A DNA stretch of 64,000 nt from Icerya purchasi (GCA_039619475.1 CM077115.1:595597643-595661642); one strand, 5' to 3'. Numbered from the stretch's first letter, positions 24,057 to 30,479 are shown. Program-made: numbers and translations. The notes: generated by a model from the sequence alone, not told the origin.

Positions 24057-26604
24057 TTATATATATGGTGTATATATAAATATATATTATATATATGAAA
24101 TTTCTGATGAGGATACAAATCGCTCCAATTTTTATAGTAATTTTGTGATTTGGAACTGCTGGGTCTGACATTTTGTTTAAAATTTCAGTACATAAATGTG
24201 TGGAATCTCCATTTGTTTCTTTTTCATCAATCAGAGTTGTATCAGCACTATATAAATTTTTTTCATCTCCAGAAATTTTTTTCCCTATTATCAATCTGTT
24301 TATTTGATTTATATTTTTATTCGTTAGTAATAAAATACATCTTTTGGACATTTTAGAAAAATTTGAAAGAATATCATCGGAATAAATGTAATCAATCATT
24401 TCATCGAGTGAAATAAACATTTTTAAATCGGGGAAATTTAATAGGATTCCATTTTCTTCGCCATACAAAGTCTCTGGCATTTTTCCTTCACCAATTTCTA
24501 ATGAAAATTTTAAGTAACTCGGACCACTTTCGAAAAACACATCCTCCTCAAACCCTTTTTATAAAACGATTGCGACCAGTCTCTATATTTCTCTTTCCAC
24601 TATCACGATACTGTTCGTAGAATTGCAAATACGTTAGTTTGCTCATTTCTTCAGTTTGTGCCGATCACAACTTCAAAATCGCAACGTCGTTTTTCAAATT
24701 TAAAAATACACCAATAATACACCATAGAGGAAACAAAAGAAGAATCGTTAACAAAAGATGTTTCGTCTTTGTCCACTATAAGTAATACACGATGAACGAA
24801 AAGCCAGTAACGGTTCCCGGGTGGGTGGAAGCGCGGTACTCTGTAGGTAAATGCAGTACCGGAGGGTTGGCGGGTGGAAGCGCGGTACTGCGTAGGTAAA
24901 TACAGTAGTACCGCGTTTTCATGCGATTGGTAATGATCTTATTAAATTAGCGATGATCTATTCCCTTTTTGTTTTGAGCCCCAAGGTATGAAAATTTTGG
25001 ACATCTTATAATTTTCTTAAAAGCCACTGACCTGGAGCTGTCGATTAAAAAAAAAATTAGCTTTCTAAGTGCCATAGAACGGTCTCAGGACTTTTTTTTG
25101 ATTTTCTATCTAATAATACGAAAATTGAAATTATTTTGTTGAAAGTTTGAAATAAAATAGCTCAAAAAGTTCAATCGCTAGAAGGGTAGTGTAAGCGAGG
25201 GAAATACTCCAAATTCAATTCTCTTTAAAATGAGACCTAGAGCAGTTCAGTAGAATAATTAGTTTTTGATAAACGATTAAAAAATTGAAAAACAGCAAAA
25301 AAATGTGATTTATTGCTTTGATTTATTGCTCGTTTTGAGCCCTAAGGTATGAAAATTTTGAGCGTTTTATATTTTTTCTACATGCTGCTGATGTAGAGCT
25401 GTCGATTTACAAAAAAAATAGCTTTCCAAGTGCCATAGAACGGTCTCAGAACCTTTTTTTTTTACTTCTTGTCTATTTTTTGATTTATTGCTCGTTTTGA
25501 GCCCTAAGGTATTAAAATTTTGAGCACTTTATATTTTTCCTAAATGCTACCGACCTGGAGCTGTCGATTAAAAAAAAAATTAACTTCCTAAATGTCATAG
25601 AACGGCCTCAGGACTTTTTTGTAATTTTTGGTCTTTGTCTTATTTTCTTCTATTTTGGTAGAAAAATTTGATACATCGCTCGTTTTGAGCCCCAAGGTTT
25701 GAAAATTTTGAACATTTTATAATTTTCCTAAAAGCGACTGACTTGAAGCTGTGGATTAAAAAAAAAATTAGTTTTTTAAGTGCCATAGAACGGGCTCAGG
25801 ATTTTTTTTTAATTTTTGGTCTTCTGTCTTATTTTCGTCTATGGTGGAAGAAAAATTTGATTCATTGCTCGAATTGAGCCCCAAGGTATAAAAATTTTGG
25901 ACCCTCTATAATTTTCCTAAAAGCCACTGAATCGGAGCTGTCGATTAAAAAAAAAATTAGCTTTCTAAGTGGCATAGAACGATCTCAGGACTTTTTTTTG
26001 ATTTTTCGTCTTTTGTCTTATTTTCGTCTATGGTGGAAGAAAAATTTGATTCATTACTCGTTTTGAGCCCCAAGGTTTGAAAATTTTCAACATTTTATAA
26101 TTTTCCTAAAAGCTACTGACTTGAAACTGCGGATTAAAAAAAAAATTAGCTTTCTAAGTGCCATAGAACGGGTTAAGAACTTTTTTTCATTTTTGGTCTT
26201 TTGTCTTATTTTCGTCTATGGTGGAAGAAAATTATGATTCATTGCTCGTTTTGAGCCCCAAGGTATGAAAATTTTGGACCCTCTATAATTTTCCTAAAAG
26301 CCACTGACCTGGAGCTGTCGATTAAAAAAAAAATTAGCTTTCTAAGTGCCATAGAACGGTCTCAGGACTTTTTTTTGATTTTTCGTTTATTTTTTTCCGA
26401 TTTTTCGTCTATTTATTTCCTTTGCGCTTTATTATAGAGATATGGTATATATATAAATATATATTATATATATGGTATATATATAAATATATATTATATA
26501 TATGGTATATATATATATATATGGTATATATATATATGGTATATATATATATATATATAATATTATATATATGGTATATATATAAATATATATTATATAT
26601 ATGG

Positions 26605-26636
<32 letters not shown>

Positions 26637-26657
26637 TATATATGGTATATATATAAA

Positions 26658-26705
<48 letters not shown>

Positions 26706-27240
26706 TGTGTTGTAAAAGTATTTACTCAAATCTAAACTATGTTATTTTCACAAATAATATGGTGCTTGTACTGTTTTGTAATATTTTACGTGTTGTTTCC
26801 GCGGTATCCGTTAATATTTGAAAAACAATCGAAAGATTATAGTTAGTACTTAAAATTTTTGTTTACGTTAACACTATAGTTTTTTTTTTGTGAAGAGTAT
26901 TTGGAGTGCGCGTATCGAGAAATGAGCAAACTTCCTAAAAAATTTTTGCTGCGAATAATTTCTGAACTTATTATAAAAAGTTGTGTAGGCCAATTGCGAA
27001 CGACGAAAGCTGCGAATTTATCGAATCAAGAATGACATGTTTTAATTGAGTAATAGTAAAAGACGGCCATTTTATTTAACAGGAATACACGAAGAAACTG
27101 GCATCATTGTGCAGCGTCCTGCTGAAGGTGTCTCACATATCAGCGGTGTAAACATACTGGATAATCACAGCGTGAATTTAATAACTAATATATTAATGGG
27201 CATAATCACACCCGCTATCGCTAATTCGATATGGATATAA
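1103..27240 (+). CDS. TMEM19: TMEM19 (DUF92 family), five 3'-terminal coding exons; 5' end missing
   Basis: Joining 1103-1240, 7180-7329, 7424-7528, 21741-21956 and 27083-27240 gives about 254 residues in one frame, ending in TAA at 27238-27240. The product matches animal TMEM19 along its length: a hydrophobic [12 protein letters not shown] segment, [12 protein letters not shown], a VPKGTNGAVS glycine turn, SAPQW before a GG-rich membrane helix, [16 protein letters not shown], and the C-terminal block [14 protein letters not shown]. Vertebrate TMEM19 is about 336 residues, so roughly 85 N-terminal residues are missing, presumably encoded left of 1103. Family members are polytopic membrane proteins of the DUF92 group, which includes the plant phytyl-phosphate kinase VTE6; the animal role is not established. 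All four junctions here are phase 1 and use GT/AG. No disabling mutation is seen, so I infer a functional gene whose introns have been inflated by transposons. Confidence 0.93.
1241..1699 (+). other. TMEM19 intron 2, 5' part: no assignable feature
   Basis: It begins with the donor GTAATC at 1241. A tandem TAAAG run sits near 1292. A GC-richer patch at 1310-1385 was compared with 5S rRNA and rejected. Nothing else was recognised. Confidence 0.4.
1700..3165 (-). pseudogene. Jockey-type LINE remnant, reverse transcriptase and C-terminal end
   Basis: Reading the - strand from about 3160 down gives interrupted reverse transcriptase. [19 protein letters not shown] block lies at 2740-2800, then [15 protein letters not shown], a degenerate YVDDAAIV polymerase box near 2340-2360, [12 protein letters not shown] near 2110-2130, then [10 protein letters not shown] and the C-terminal [12 protein letters not shown] near 1880-1990. 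This is the order of the RT fingers, palm and post-RT region in Jockey-clade elements. Frameshifts and stops break every domain. The 5' half (ORF1 and endonuclease) is absent, the usual 5' truncation. It lies antisense in TMEM19 intron 2. It resembles the + strand Jockey copy at 30480-33918 and may belong to the same family. Confidence 0.8.
3166..3879. other. Intron 2 stretch without a recognised feature
   Basis: AT-rich sequence with homopolymer runs. Short open frames on the - strand at 3379-3682 show no family resemblance and no coding character. Confidence 0.4.
3880..4130 (+). pseudogene. I-type LINE 3' coding fragment
   Basis: Translation gives a phrase resembling the C-terminal Cys/His region of the I-type LINEs elsewhere in this window: [10 protein letters not shown] here versus CDPDHIMFGC in the copy at 39880-41580, followed in both by a pattern like AFYxxLL and [11 protein letters not shown]. 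It runs into a T-rich tract at 4130 where an opposite-strand LINE 3' end begins. It is short and truncated at both ends. Confidence 0.55.
4131..4240 (-). mobile_element. I-type LINE 3' terminus, antisense
   Basis: On the - strand this reads CTGACCGCCTGGCTATTTAG, then a variable 30-base stretch, then GTCAAGGCCGCTGGCGCGCC, CAGGGTAGGAAAG and an A-run (plus-strand T-run at 4131-4143). The same 3' end occurs on the + strand at 36990-37085 and, more diverged, at 39455-39533. It therefore marks the conserved 3' UTR of one LINE family. It sits tail-to-tail with the fragment at 3880-4130. Confidence 0.75.
4241..4712. other. Intron 2 filler with poly-T and (TA)n tracts
   Basis: A T-run lies near 4470-4498 and a TA microsatellite at 4690-4714, into which the next repeat is inserted. 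No coding signal. Confidence 0.5.
4713..5104 (+). mobile_element. Helentron-like non-autonomous element, copy A
   Basis: A 392-bp repeat with a second copy at 27883-28213 in the same orientation. It begins AATTACAACGTAAT and carries the reverse complement of that sequence (ATTACGTTGTAAATT) internally near 4991-5006, about 100 bp before its end. Near the 3' end is a hairpin with stem CAAGGGG/CCCCTTG and loop TACAG, followed by AAATGGCCGAG. It is flanked on both sides by TA repeats (4690-4714, 5106-5134). A 5' terminal repeat inverted subterminally at the 3' side plus a 3' hairpin is the plan described for Helentrons and their non-autonomous relatives; assigning it to that group is inference. 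It contains tandem TGTCCCAATTTTATGTAACG-like units and no protein-coding region. Confidence 0.62.
5135..5587. other. Intron 2 stretch without a recognised feature
   Basis: AT-rich, with A-runs near 5465-5485. No homology recognised. Confidence 0.4.
5588..6593 (-). repeat. Candidate solo-LTR-like repeat with inverted ends
   Basis: The ends GTTACC (5588) and GTAACA (6593) sit inside a longer imperfect inverted repeat, TATTATCACGTTAC on the left versus the complement of GTAACATGATAATA on the right. Inside are T-runs (5627-5649, 6064-6093), CACTCAATAAACCTGG near 5695, AAAATGCAGCTGCAC near 5765, TAAATCTGGCCTG near 5908, and a duplicated CTTCTCGACCCTAT (6497 and 6565). Parts resemble 8098-8760. 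It would be a minus-strand LTR if real, but I find no direct target-site duplication and no coding region, so the class is uncertain. Confidence 0.35.
6594..7179 (+). other. End of intron 2
   Basis: Unassigned AT-rich intron ending at the acceptor AG 7178-7179. Confidence 0.6.
7180..7329 (+). CDS. TMEM19: TMEM19 exon
   Basis: A 150-bp exon, phase 1 in and out, between AG at 7178-7179 and GT at 7330-7331. It encodes [20 protein letters not shown], then an acidic loop ([17 protein letters not shown]) and the start of the next helix. The order WxQVxCNG...ASW is the conserved TMEM19 block. The following intron is only 94 bp, in contrast with the multi-kilobase introns around it. Confidence 0.93.
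7424..7528 (+). CDS. TMEM19: TMEM19 exon with the CGDTWASE motif
   Basis: A 105-bp exon, phase 1 in and out, between AG at 7422-7423 and GT at 7529-7530. It encodes [18 protein letters not shown], then a polar stretch ending [18 protein letters not shown] is the most conserved signature of DUF92/TMEM19 proteins and contains acidic residues likely to face a polar or active site; that last point is inference from conservation. A 14.2-kb intron follows. Confidence 0.94.
7529..8097 (+). other. Start of TMEM19 intron 4
   Basis: It starts with the donor GTTGGT. It is AT-rich and contains no gene or repeat I recognise. Confidence 0.6.
8098..8760 (-). repeat. Unclassified GC-richer dispersed repeat, possible LTR fragment
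   Basis: This block is much richer in G+C than its surroundings. It contains an inverted pair (CCCATCC AGA TGGGATGG near 8291-8310) and a short segment resembling 5588-6593: AAAACGCAGCTGTAC near 8556 versus AAAATGCAGCTGCAC, and AAGTCTGGCCTG near 8704 versus AAATCTGGCCTG, in the same order and at a similar spacing. The two are probably diverged copies of one minus-strand LTR-like family. Ends are not resolved. Confidence 0.3.
8761..8946. other. Intron 4 sequence before the LTR element
   Basis: Unassigned, ending in a TA microsatellite (8934-8946) that is the insertion site of the LTR retrotransposon. Confidence 0.5.
8947..10016 (+). repeat. 5' LTR
   Basis: It begins TGTGACGGATTCGGCC and ends GGTCAGTTACA. 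It is 1070 bp and identical to 15985-17054 except one G/A difference (GAGAAG at about 9301 versus GAGAAA at about 16339) found by eye. It contains a strong hairpin at 9349-9384 (arm CCACCGATTTT), a TATA-rich run at 9395-9410, and an internally duplicated module CTGCTTTGGCCCGTGGGCAC (9509 and 9628) followed by CTACGCGCC. The 107-codon open frame inside it is a by-product of sequence composition. Confidence 0.92.
10019..10036 (+). promoter_or_regulatory. Primer-binding site 1 (tRNA-Lys type)
   Basis: TGGCGCCCGAACAGGGAC starts two bases after the 5' LTR. It is the 18-nt complement of the 3' end of tRNA-Lys used by many Ty3-like and retroviral elements, so minus-strand DNA synthesis is expected to prime here. 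Confidence 0.9.
10064..10081 (+). promoter_or_regulatory. Primer-binding-site-like copy 2, diverged
   Basis: TGGCACCGGAACAGGGAC is 45 bp after copy 1 and differs from it at two positions. It is preceded by ACTAATTCTTATCAAA, which recurs before copy 3 as ACTAATTCTTAACAAA, showing a tandem duplication of the primer site plus spacer. Confidence 0.75.
10101..10118 (+). promoter_or_regulatory. Primer-binding site copy 3, perfect
   Basis: TGGCGCCCGAACAGGGAC again, identical to copy 1, 37 bp after copy 2. It is followed by a unique leader. Because it is identical to copy 1 it could prime equally well by sequence, although only the LTR-proximal site would give a normal strong-stop product. Confidence 0.85.
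10463..11866 (+). CDS. Coiled-coil, Asn-rich gag-like protein of the LTR element
   Basis: 467 codons from ATG 10463 to TAA 11866, the only long ORF in the element. Residues 1-70 are acidic and Ser/Thr-rich. Residues about 70-235 form a coiled coil of repeated units such as [16 protein letters not shown], with Leu/Ile/Phe at heptad spacing. Residues about 235-385 are acidic and Asn/Asp-rich. Residues about 390-445 are Lys-rich and basic, a plausible nucleic-acid-binding tail. There is no CCHC knuckle, major homology region or protease motif. Some insect gypsy elements have coiled-coil N-termini on Gag, so a Gag that kept its oligomerising part and lost the capsid core is one reading. A splice donor consensus AAG-GTAAGT at 11789-11797 near the 3' end could allow a spliced product. 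Function is not established. Confidence 0.75.
   Translation: MENKYLARVVVTRGNYRDMDESEEYMQNEISDRISEASSEVNSEETCRAPVNSETPVTQPSLEDLRQLMLGLKENNNKNFNSLKEEINNKFEENNKKSAEDHTKNFNNLKDEINSRFEENNKNLKEEMRESNEKIVESNNNLKEEINNKFEEHNKNFNNFEKKINNFEEKLNTINANINKKLDHNLKQINNKLEENNAKINNKLEELNKHNSSLINKFNLLESKLDVELEKPKVEVEEELNKIPENEIYENNQDLKNVMDGSAVSGEPMRGEKVENELVERVAMHTENDEKRVEIDEEQGLNDNINDLKNSFDNDVNDNNDDNSREDKDVENNNNNNTYRIYNNDNDNFNSNDSNISDQTNINNQDDRDDPAKINFINNIKDLKVSKKIRHKKKEANKAKIGKIKYQIGRSINKNNKPNNKRKTEKTKYKFNYLKSGYIKDSKVSNNSRQLGHCSCYHLRLWKYRRK
11867..15942 (+). other. Long non-coding 3' interior of the LTR element
   Basis: About 4.1 kb between the ORF and the polypurine tract. The first part is T-rich and holds the 30-bp minisatellite. 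A GC-rich block at about 14800-15560 follows, with TCAGGGGGTGTC repeated at 15104, 15257 and 15461 and CACTTTTCGGGC-ATG-GCCAATTTTT repeated at 15341 and 15390. No pol or env homology was found in any frame. The open frame at 14705-15088 has no family resemblance. The block may hold packaging or RNA-structure signals, or replace the lost pol region. Confidence 0.6.
12104..12384 (+). repeat. 30-bp minisatellite, about nine units
   Basis: Unit GTGCTATGTT-CTGTTCTGTT-TTGCTTTGGT repeats with a 30-bp period from about 12104 to 12384, with a few point variants (TATG/TGTG, GTGC/TTGC). Because 30 is divisible by three and the unit lacks stops, three overlapping frames stay open with V/L/F/C-rich repeats. 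These are not genes. Confidence 0.9.
15943..15984 (+). promoter_or_regulatory. Hairpin and polypurine tract before the 3' LTR
   Basis: A perfect 10-bp inverted repeat (CATCCAAAAC, loop TTCT, GTTTTGGATG; 15943-15966) is followed by AAAATAAAGGTGGGG (15967-15981) and CAG, directly before TGTGAC of the 3' LTR. The purine tract is the expected plus-strand primer. The adjacent hairpin is unusual in position. Confidence 0.75.
15985..17054 (+). repeat. 3' LTR
   Basis: A 1070-bp copy of 8947-10016, ending TTACA at 17054 in a TA run. The near-identity to the 5' LTR shows a recent insertion or recent gene conversion. Confidence 0.92.
17055..18475 (+). other. Intron 4 sequence after the LTR element
   Basis: Mostly unassigned. 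A 66-codon + strand frame at 17832-18032 has a protein-like composition ([20 protein letters not shown]) but no family I recognise; it may be an element scrap since an LTR-element gag remnant follows. An A-run lies at 18155-18173. Confidence 0.4.
18476..18733 (+). pseudogene. Ty3-like LTR-retrotransposon gag fragment
   Basis: Residues read [29 protein letters not shown], then [12 protein letters not shown]. This follows the pattern seen in insect Ty3-like Gag capsid regions: SQLLREM..L, then an L..LWL..LP stretch, then an LA..AD. motif. It is isolated, without LTRs or pol, and unrelated in sequence to the ORF of the complete element at 8947-17054. Confidence 0.5.
19326..19378. repeat. (TTA)n microsatellite
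   Basis: About 17 uninterrupted TTA/ATT units. Confidence 0.95.
19500..21640 (-). pseudogene. R1-type LINE remnant, RT end and C-terminus, split by another repeat
   Basis: On the - strand the right part (21110-21640) gives degenerate reverse transcriptase around the palm, with [20 protein letters not shown] (21370-21430), FVDD in the position of the usual F/YADD box. The left part (19500-20254) gives the post-RT region: [34 protein letters not shown] (about 20010-20110; patterned like R1 QR..L.RI..AYRT...AL.V.AG), then [10 protein letters not shown] and [15 protein letters not shown] (19690-19800), the typical R1-clade ending. The 850 bp between is an unrelated inserted repeat. Multiple stops and frameshifts are present. 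Confidence 0.75.
20255..21104 (+). mobile_element. Dispersed repeat inserted in the R1-type LINE
   Basis: It begins ACTAGCTGACCCGGCGAACT and ends with CCAGCCGTTCTTGAGTTATA, a GTAACTAAGACG stretch and ACATATATAGAT. Both termini resemble a widespread class of insect interspersed repeats whose classification I do not know with certainty. It has no coding region. Its insertion interrupts the post-RT region of the surrounding LINE. Confidence 0.6.
21741..21956 (+). CDS. TMEM19: TMEM19 exon with GTNGAVS and [11 protein letters not shown] motifs
   Basis: A 216-bp exon, phase 1 in and out, between AG at 21739-21740 and a strong donor GTAAGT at 21957. It encodes [20 protein letters not shown], a membrane segment, SAPQW, a glycine-rich helix, and [16 protein letters not shown]. 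Reading continues into a TA microsatellite beyond 21956, but that is intron: the splice site falls where TMEM19 homologs continue into the next exon. Confidence 0.94.
21986..22092. repeat. AATATA / (TA)n compound microsatellite
   Basis: TATAAATA-type units grade into a pure TA run immediately after the TMEM19 exon donor at 21957. Confidence 0.95.
22093..22516. other. Intron 5 stretch with a retroelement-like 3' motif
   Basis: The - strand at 22270-22350 reads TTCTGATGATAGACCACCGT then GTAATCACGTTCGAAACATT. A similar CTGATGAT...GAAAC arrangement recurs at 49880-49920. Otherwise unassigned. Confidence 0.3.
22517..23891. mobile_element. Element with ~130-bp terminal inverted repeats
   Basis: The left terminus 22517-22645 (starting CACTGACGAG) is inverted at the right terminus 23761-23891 (complement starting CACTGGTGAG). 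Both arms share CAGTTCC, CCTCTTAGAG, ATAAATTTTTTATT (left ATGTAAATTTTTTATT), GCGAATTAATGC, AAAAAATTCAG and TCTAAGTTGTA, at about 80% identity by eye. The interior, about 1.1 kb, has no recognisable transposase. No clear target-site duplication was found. A degenerate DNA transposon is the simplest reading; the superfamily is unknown. Confidence 0.65.
23985..24105. repeat. (TA)n-rich microsatellite
   Basis: TATATA/TATAAATATTA mixture. It extends the open frame of the adjacent Helitron fragment artificially with Ile/Tyr repeats. Confidence 0.9.
24108..24540 (-). pseudogene. Helitron Pif1-type helicase fragment
   Basis: An open frame on the - strand from 24540 reads KIGEGKMP-like ([13 protein letters not shown]), then [20 protein letters not shown], then [10 protein letters not shown], then [22 protein letters not shown]. 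Helitron helicases have the same chain: a W/LxIGxG loop, ILxxxNxxVxxIN, LSxDxxxxD, and PPHxLxLKxGxxxxLLRN. Only this C-terminal helicase part is present, and it runs into the TA microsatellite at its 3' side. No Rep/HUH domain is seen nearby. It may be a remnant of an autonomous Helitron or Helentron. Confidence 0.72.
24796..24920. repeat. GC-rich tandem duplication with inverted ends
   Basis: GGGTGGAAGCGCGGTACT followed by GTAGGTAAAT-CAGTA occurs twice (24829 and 24871), and GCGGTACTG (24883) is inverted as CAGTAGTACCGC (24903). It is a sharp GC island in AT-rich DNA, directly before the satellite array. Confidence 0.6.
24971..26410. repeat. Satellite-like array, about 188-bp unit, seven units
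   Basis: Units begin near GCTCGTTTTGAGCCCCAAGG at 24971, 25328, 25491, 25681, 25867, 26057 and 26246. The last four spacings are 186-190 bp; the first interval is 357 bp because of an unrelated insert at about 25110-25310, and the second is shortened to 163. Each unit holds TATAATTTTCCTAAAAGC, GGAGCTGTCGATTAAAAAAA, AGTGCCATAGAACGG and TCTCAGGACTTTTTT. Confidence 0.9.
26438..26705. repeat. (TA)n microsatellite with TATGGTATATATATAAATA units
   Basis: Higher-order repetition of a TATGG-containing unit in a TA background. Open frames here are compositional. Confidence 0.95.
27083..27240 (+). CDS. TMEM19: TMEM19 terminal coding exon
   Basis: After the acceptor AG at 27081-27082 a 158-bp exon enters in phase 1. 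It encodes [15 protein letters not shown], then [19 protein letters not shown], a last hydrophobic helix ([15 protein letters not shown]) and TAA at 27238-27240. Animal TMEM19 ends with the same plan: a TG-containing loop, HIxGxxxLDNxxVN, then a helix. The tail is short and has no WPRG-like end. I could not identify a convincing polyadenylation signal downstream. Confidence 0.93.
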
Positions 27241-27882
27241 CATGCAGTTGCATCACGTAATTTTTTAATATCACCGTTCCGTTTCTATACGTTACTTTTT
27301 GTACTTATGGTCGTTTTTGTTTTTTTTTTTTGTTTTTTTTTTGTTTTTTTATATTTGAAATAATTTTTCGGCTGTTATTTTTTTTAAATTACATTACTCA
27401 ATCGCGTATTTATTAGGTATAAATTTAACTGCGGATTTTCTGGAAAAAAAGCAAACAGAATTTATTTTTAAACTACCGTAGTAACAGACCTTTACGTTTA
27501 CATTATAAGTTTCGTAGGTTGTTTAAACTGTATGAACAGCTTGTTCGTCACGTTTATCTGAAGGAAAATACAAATTTTTTCACTAATTAACACGCGTTGT
27601 TTTTTGTTTTATTTATTTTTCCGGTACACGTTATTTTAGTCTATACTGTTATGCTAGATATCTTTTTTTTTTTTTTTTTTTTTTTTTTTGTGTGTGTAAA
27701 TTATTAGCATTATATTCGCAAATATTAAGTTTCCCGTTTTCACGATTATAAAAACAAATGAGTCGGATAGAAAAAACTGGTTTTGAAACATTCGCCGTTG
27801 TTTTAGCCTCACATTCTGAGAATTAAAACGATTTTATAAATTTCAGCTATACCCTATTATGGCTGAAACACCATAATATATA
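27241..27882 (+). other. Downstream of the TMEM19 stop: presumptive 3' UTR and flank
   Basis: T-rich sequence with T-runs at 27320-27350 and 27663-27690. I did not find a clear AATAAA in the first few hundred bases, so the transcript end is not defined. Confidence 0.4.
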
Positions 27883-28213
27883 CTAATTACAACGTATTTC
27901 TTAGGCTATCCTCCATTAGAAAAAATGTCCCAATTTTATGTAACGTTTGTTATGTTTTATAGGATTTTTGCGATTGTTATTAAAAAAAATGTCACAATTT
28001 TATGTAACGAAAAAATGTCTTAATTTTATATAATGAAAGTTAAATGTTAGAATAGGACTTTTGTGGTTATGTTATTTTTCTTTTGTGTTGATGCCAGTAA
28101 GAATTACGTTTTAAATTTTGATCATTTTATACAAAGGATAGAAGAGAAAGAGACAGAGATGTAAGCAAGAGGGGTCAAGGGGCACAGCCCTTGTGAGGCC
28201 AAAATGGCCGAGT
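27883..28213 (+). mobile_element. Helentron-like non-autonomous element, copy B
   Basis: A 331-bp copy of 4713-5104 in the same orientation, shorter mainly because it lacks one tandem TGTCCCAATTTTATG unit and part of the next. The 3' hairpin is kept in altered form (stem CAAGGG/CCCTTG, loop GCACAG), and the subterminal inverted block is present as ATTACGTTTTAAATT. A TA run follows (28213-28232), as in copy A. Confidence 0.65.
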
Positions 28214-30479
28214 TATATATATATATATATAAATTTATATACAAACTGTAAACAAGTAATACAAAAATATTAAAATTATTAGAATAATAAACTGTTGAAC
28301 TGTCGTCAGATAATAAAATTAATACTTTTTAAGTTAACCCGTTATTATCCGTTTCTGTTTATTACATATAATTCAAATTAATAAGCAGACACGAACGGTA
28401 ATAATATTAAATTAAAATATCAGTATGTAATTCACATGTTGATGTTTTAATTTAATAATATATATTTCTGTTCGTATTTGCTTATTGTTTGAATTCGTAA
28501 ACAATACTGGTTTATAAAATTTTCTCACCATGAAAGACAGTTCAGCCGGTTAAGTGACATGGCTGTCTCCTTCTCACTGACACAGCTGGAGTGACACGTG
28601 TGAAATAGTTTTACACATTCGGAAAATTACAAATTATTTAGTGAGTAACGAAATGAATTTAAAAAAGGCACCAAGCCGTGACAGTTGTGTAATAATGAAA
28701 GTTTACAAAATTTATAAATTGCAGACAAAGCACTTGATATGCGCTAGAGGTCATCGGTACGATTACGAAAATCGTTAAATTTATAGAAAAACCGGAGCTT
28801 ACCGAATCACGTCAACGGACGGCGATCTAAAAATAATTGAAAGTTCGTTACTTGAGTAAAGAGAGAAATTCGAAATGCGAAACCTTAAACGTGTTATTAT
28901 GCCAAACGTTTTATTAGCCGCTCCGTTGTGTATGGAATAAAAATAAAATTTTGTTTATCTAGTCGATGCCTGTCGATTTTCCGCGGCATAAGTTTATTCA
29001 TACTTTTTTTCCGTATATATGTGTATATATAATTCTTTTATAATTTTGATTGAGTAAAATATTATACATCGAGTATTTTTTTACTACGTTTTTTATTTCC
29101 GTTCTTTTTTTGTTTATTTTAATTAATCGTTCTTTTTTTTCCCTCGAAAGATACTGGGACCCATATCCATAATAAGTGGCGATATTTATTTGTGTAAAAA
29201 AAATAATAATAATAATAAATAAATTAGAGTAATGTAGAAACCGAATGTTCCAAACTAAATAAGAAGCAAACCAGCCGCGAATTATATAGCATATAAAGTT
29301 CAAATTTTGTACTTGAAAATAAAAAAATTTCAGTCGCTGTTTTTTCGACGGAATTTTTAAAATTACACGGTAAAATTCTGCAGCGAACTTAGGGTTGGAT
29401 ATTGTGGATACTGCTCTGTAGTTGCGACCGTATTGTAGGGTGGAATTTTCTCCTTGCATTCCACTTCTTATTCCTCTATCTTTCCAGTAATTTTTCTCTG
29501 CAAAATCGAATTATAACGTTAGCTGGCTGTCCAAATGAAAATTGTAATGAACTCAGCACATTCTAATGGTTCGTTGAATTATTTCAATTTTTATATTTTA
29601 GAGAACTTTTTTTACTCGCAAAGTATCCATTACGAATATCCCTTGCATATCTAACAGGCGAAAATTCATTTTCGTAATTTAAGACGACGGAAAACGATTT
29701 AGGATTTCTATTCTTTCGTGAAATAAATTAACAAATTTATATACACATAAAAATAAGTTTAAAGAGTTCCCCAATCAAAAAAAAAAAAAAAAAAAAAGAA
29801 TTTAAATATACTCCCTAATACTTGGAAACATAAATTATTCTCAGAACCAATAAACACAAAGCATGCATTAGTATAGTTCGCATTCATGATGTACATTTCA
29901 AAAATGAAATGAAATATACTCTATTTTCGATGTTTAGTCAAATTTTGAATTATAAATAAGCGTGAATGAGAATTGCCAATCACAGAATAATGCGTGAAAT
30001 TCGGGATCAATTTTTGGATTTTTGCGCTTTAAAAGTTAAAAGCAAATCTTTTTACAAATAAACAAAACGATAAAAGGAATTTTTAAAATATTTGTTCGTC
30101 GGCTATGCATAGAATTATGTAAAATAAACATAGATAATTTTTGATTTCTTAAATACACCTTTTTTAATGTTTCAATATTATATTGTAAATAATCCTTGTT
30201 TCTTTTTTTTTTCTTTTGTAAATAAATTATGAATACTGCCTTTAATCATTAATTATTTTATTTTAAAAGTCGCAAATTCGTAATTTCAAATCACCTAATC
30301 AGGCAGGCTGCTTTCTATTGATTTAACCCTATTTCGTTAAAAAGTAAAAGCTGTAATTTTCAGAAGAAAACAAAAAAAATCGATATTTCTGAAACTGATC
30401 AACCAAAAGTTTGCGTGAAACGATCGTGTTCATTTCTCGCGTTAATAGTTTCTTTTGTCTGAATTCGTATTCGATAAGA
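28214..30479. other. No recognised gene
   Basis: AT-rich DNA with an A-run at 29779-29798. A 153-codon - strand frame (28998-29459) has low-complexity composition and no recognisable domain. Short palindromic AT stretches occur at 28380-28480 (ATATTAAATTAAAATAT near 28405 and its near inverse near 28445). Confidence 0.4.

Noticed and set aside
28998..29459. 153-codon - strand frame
   Set aside because: Low-complexity Ile/Tyr/Lys composition, no domain, no splice or homology support.
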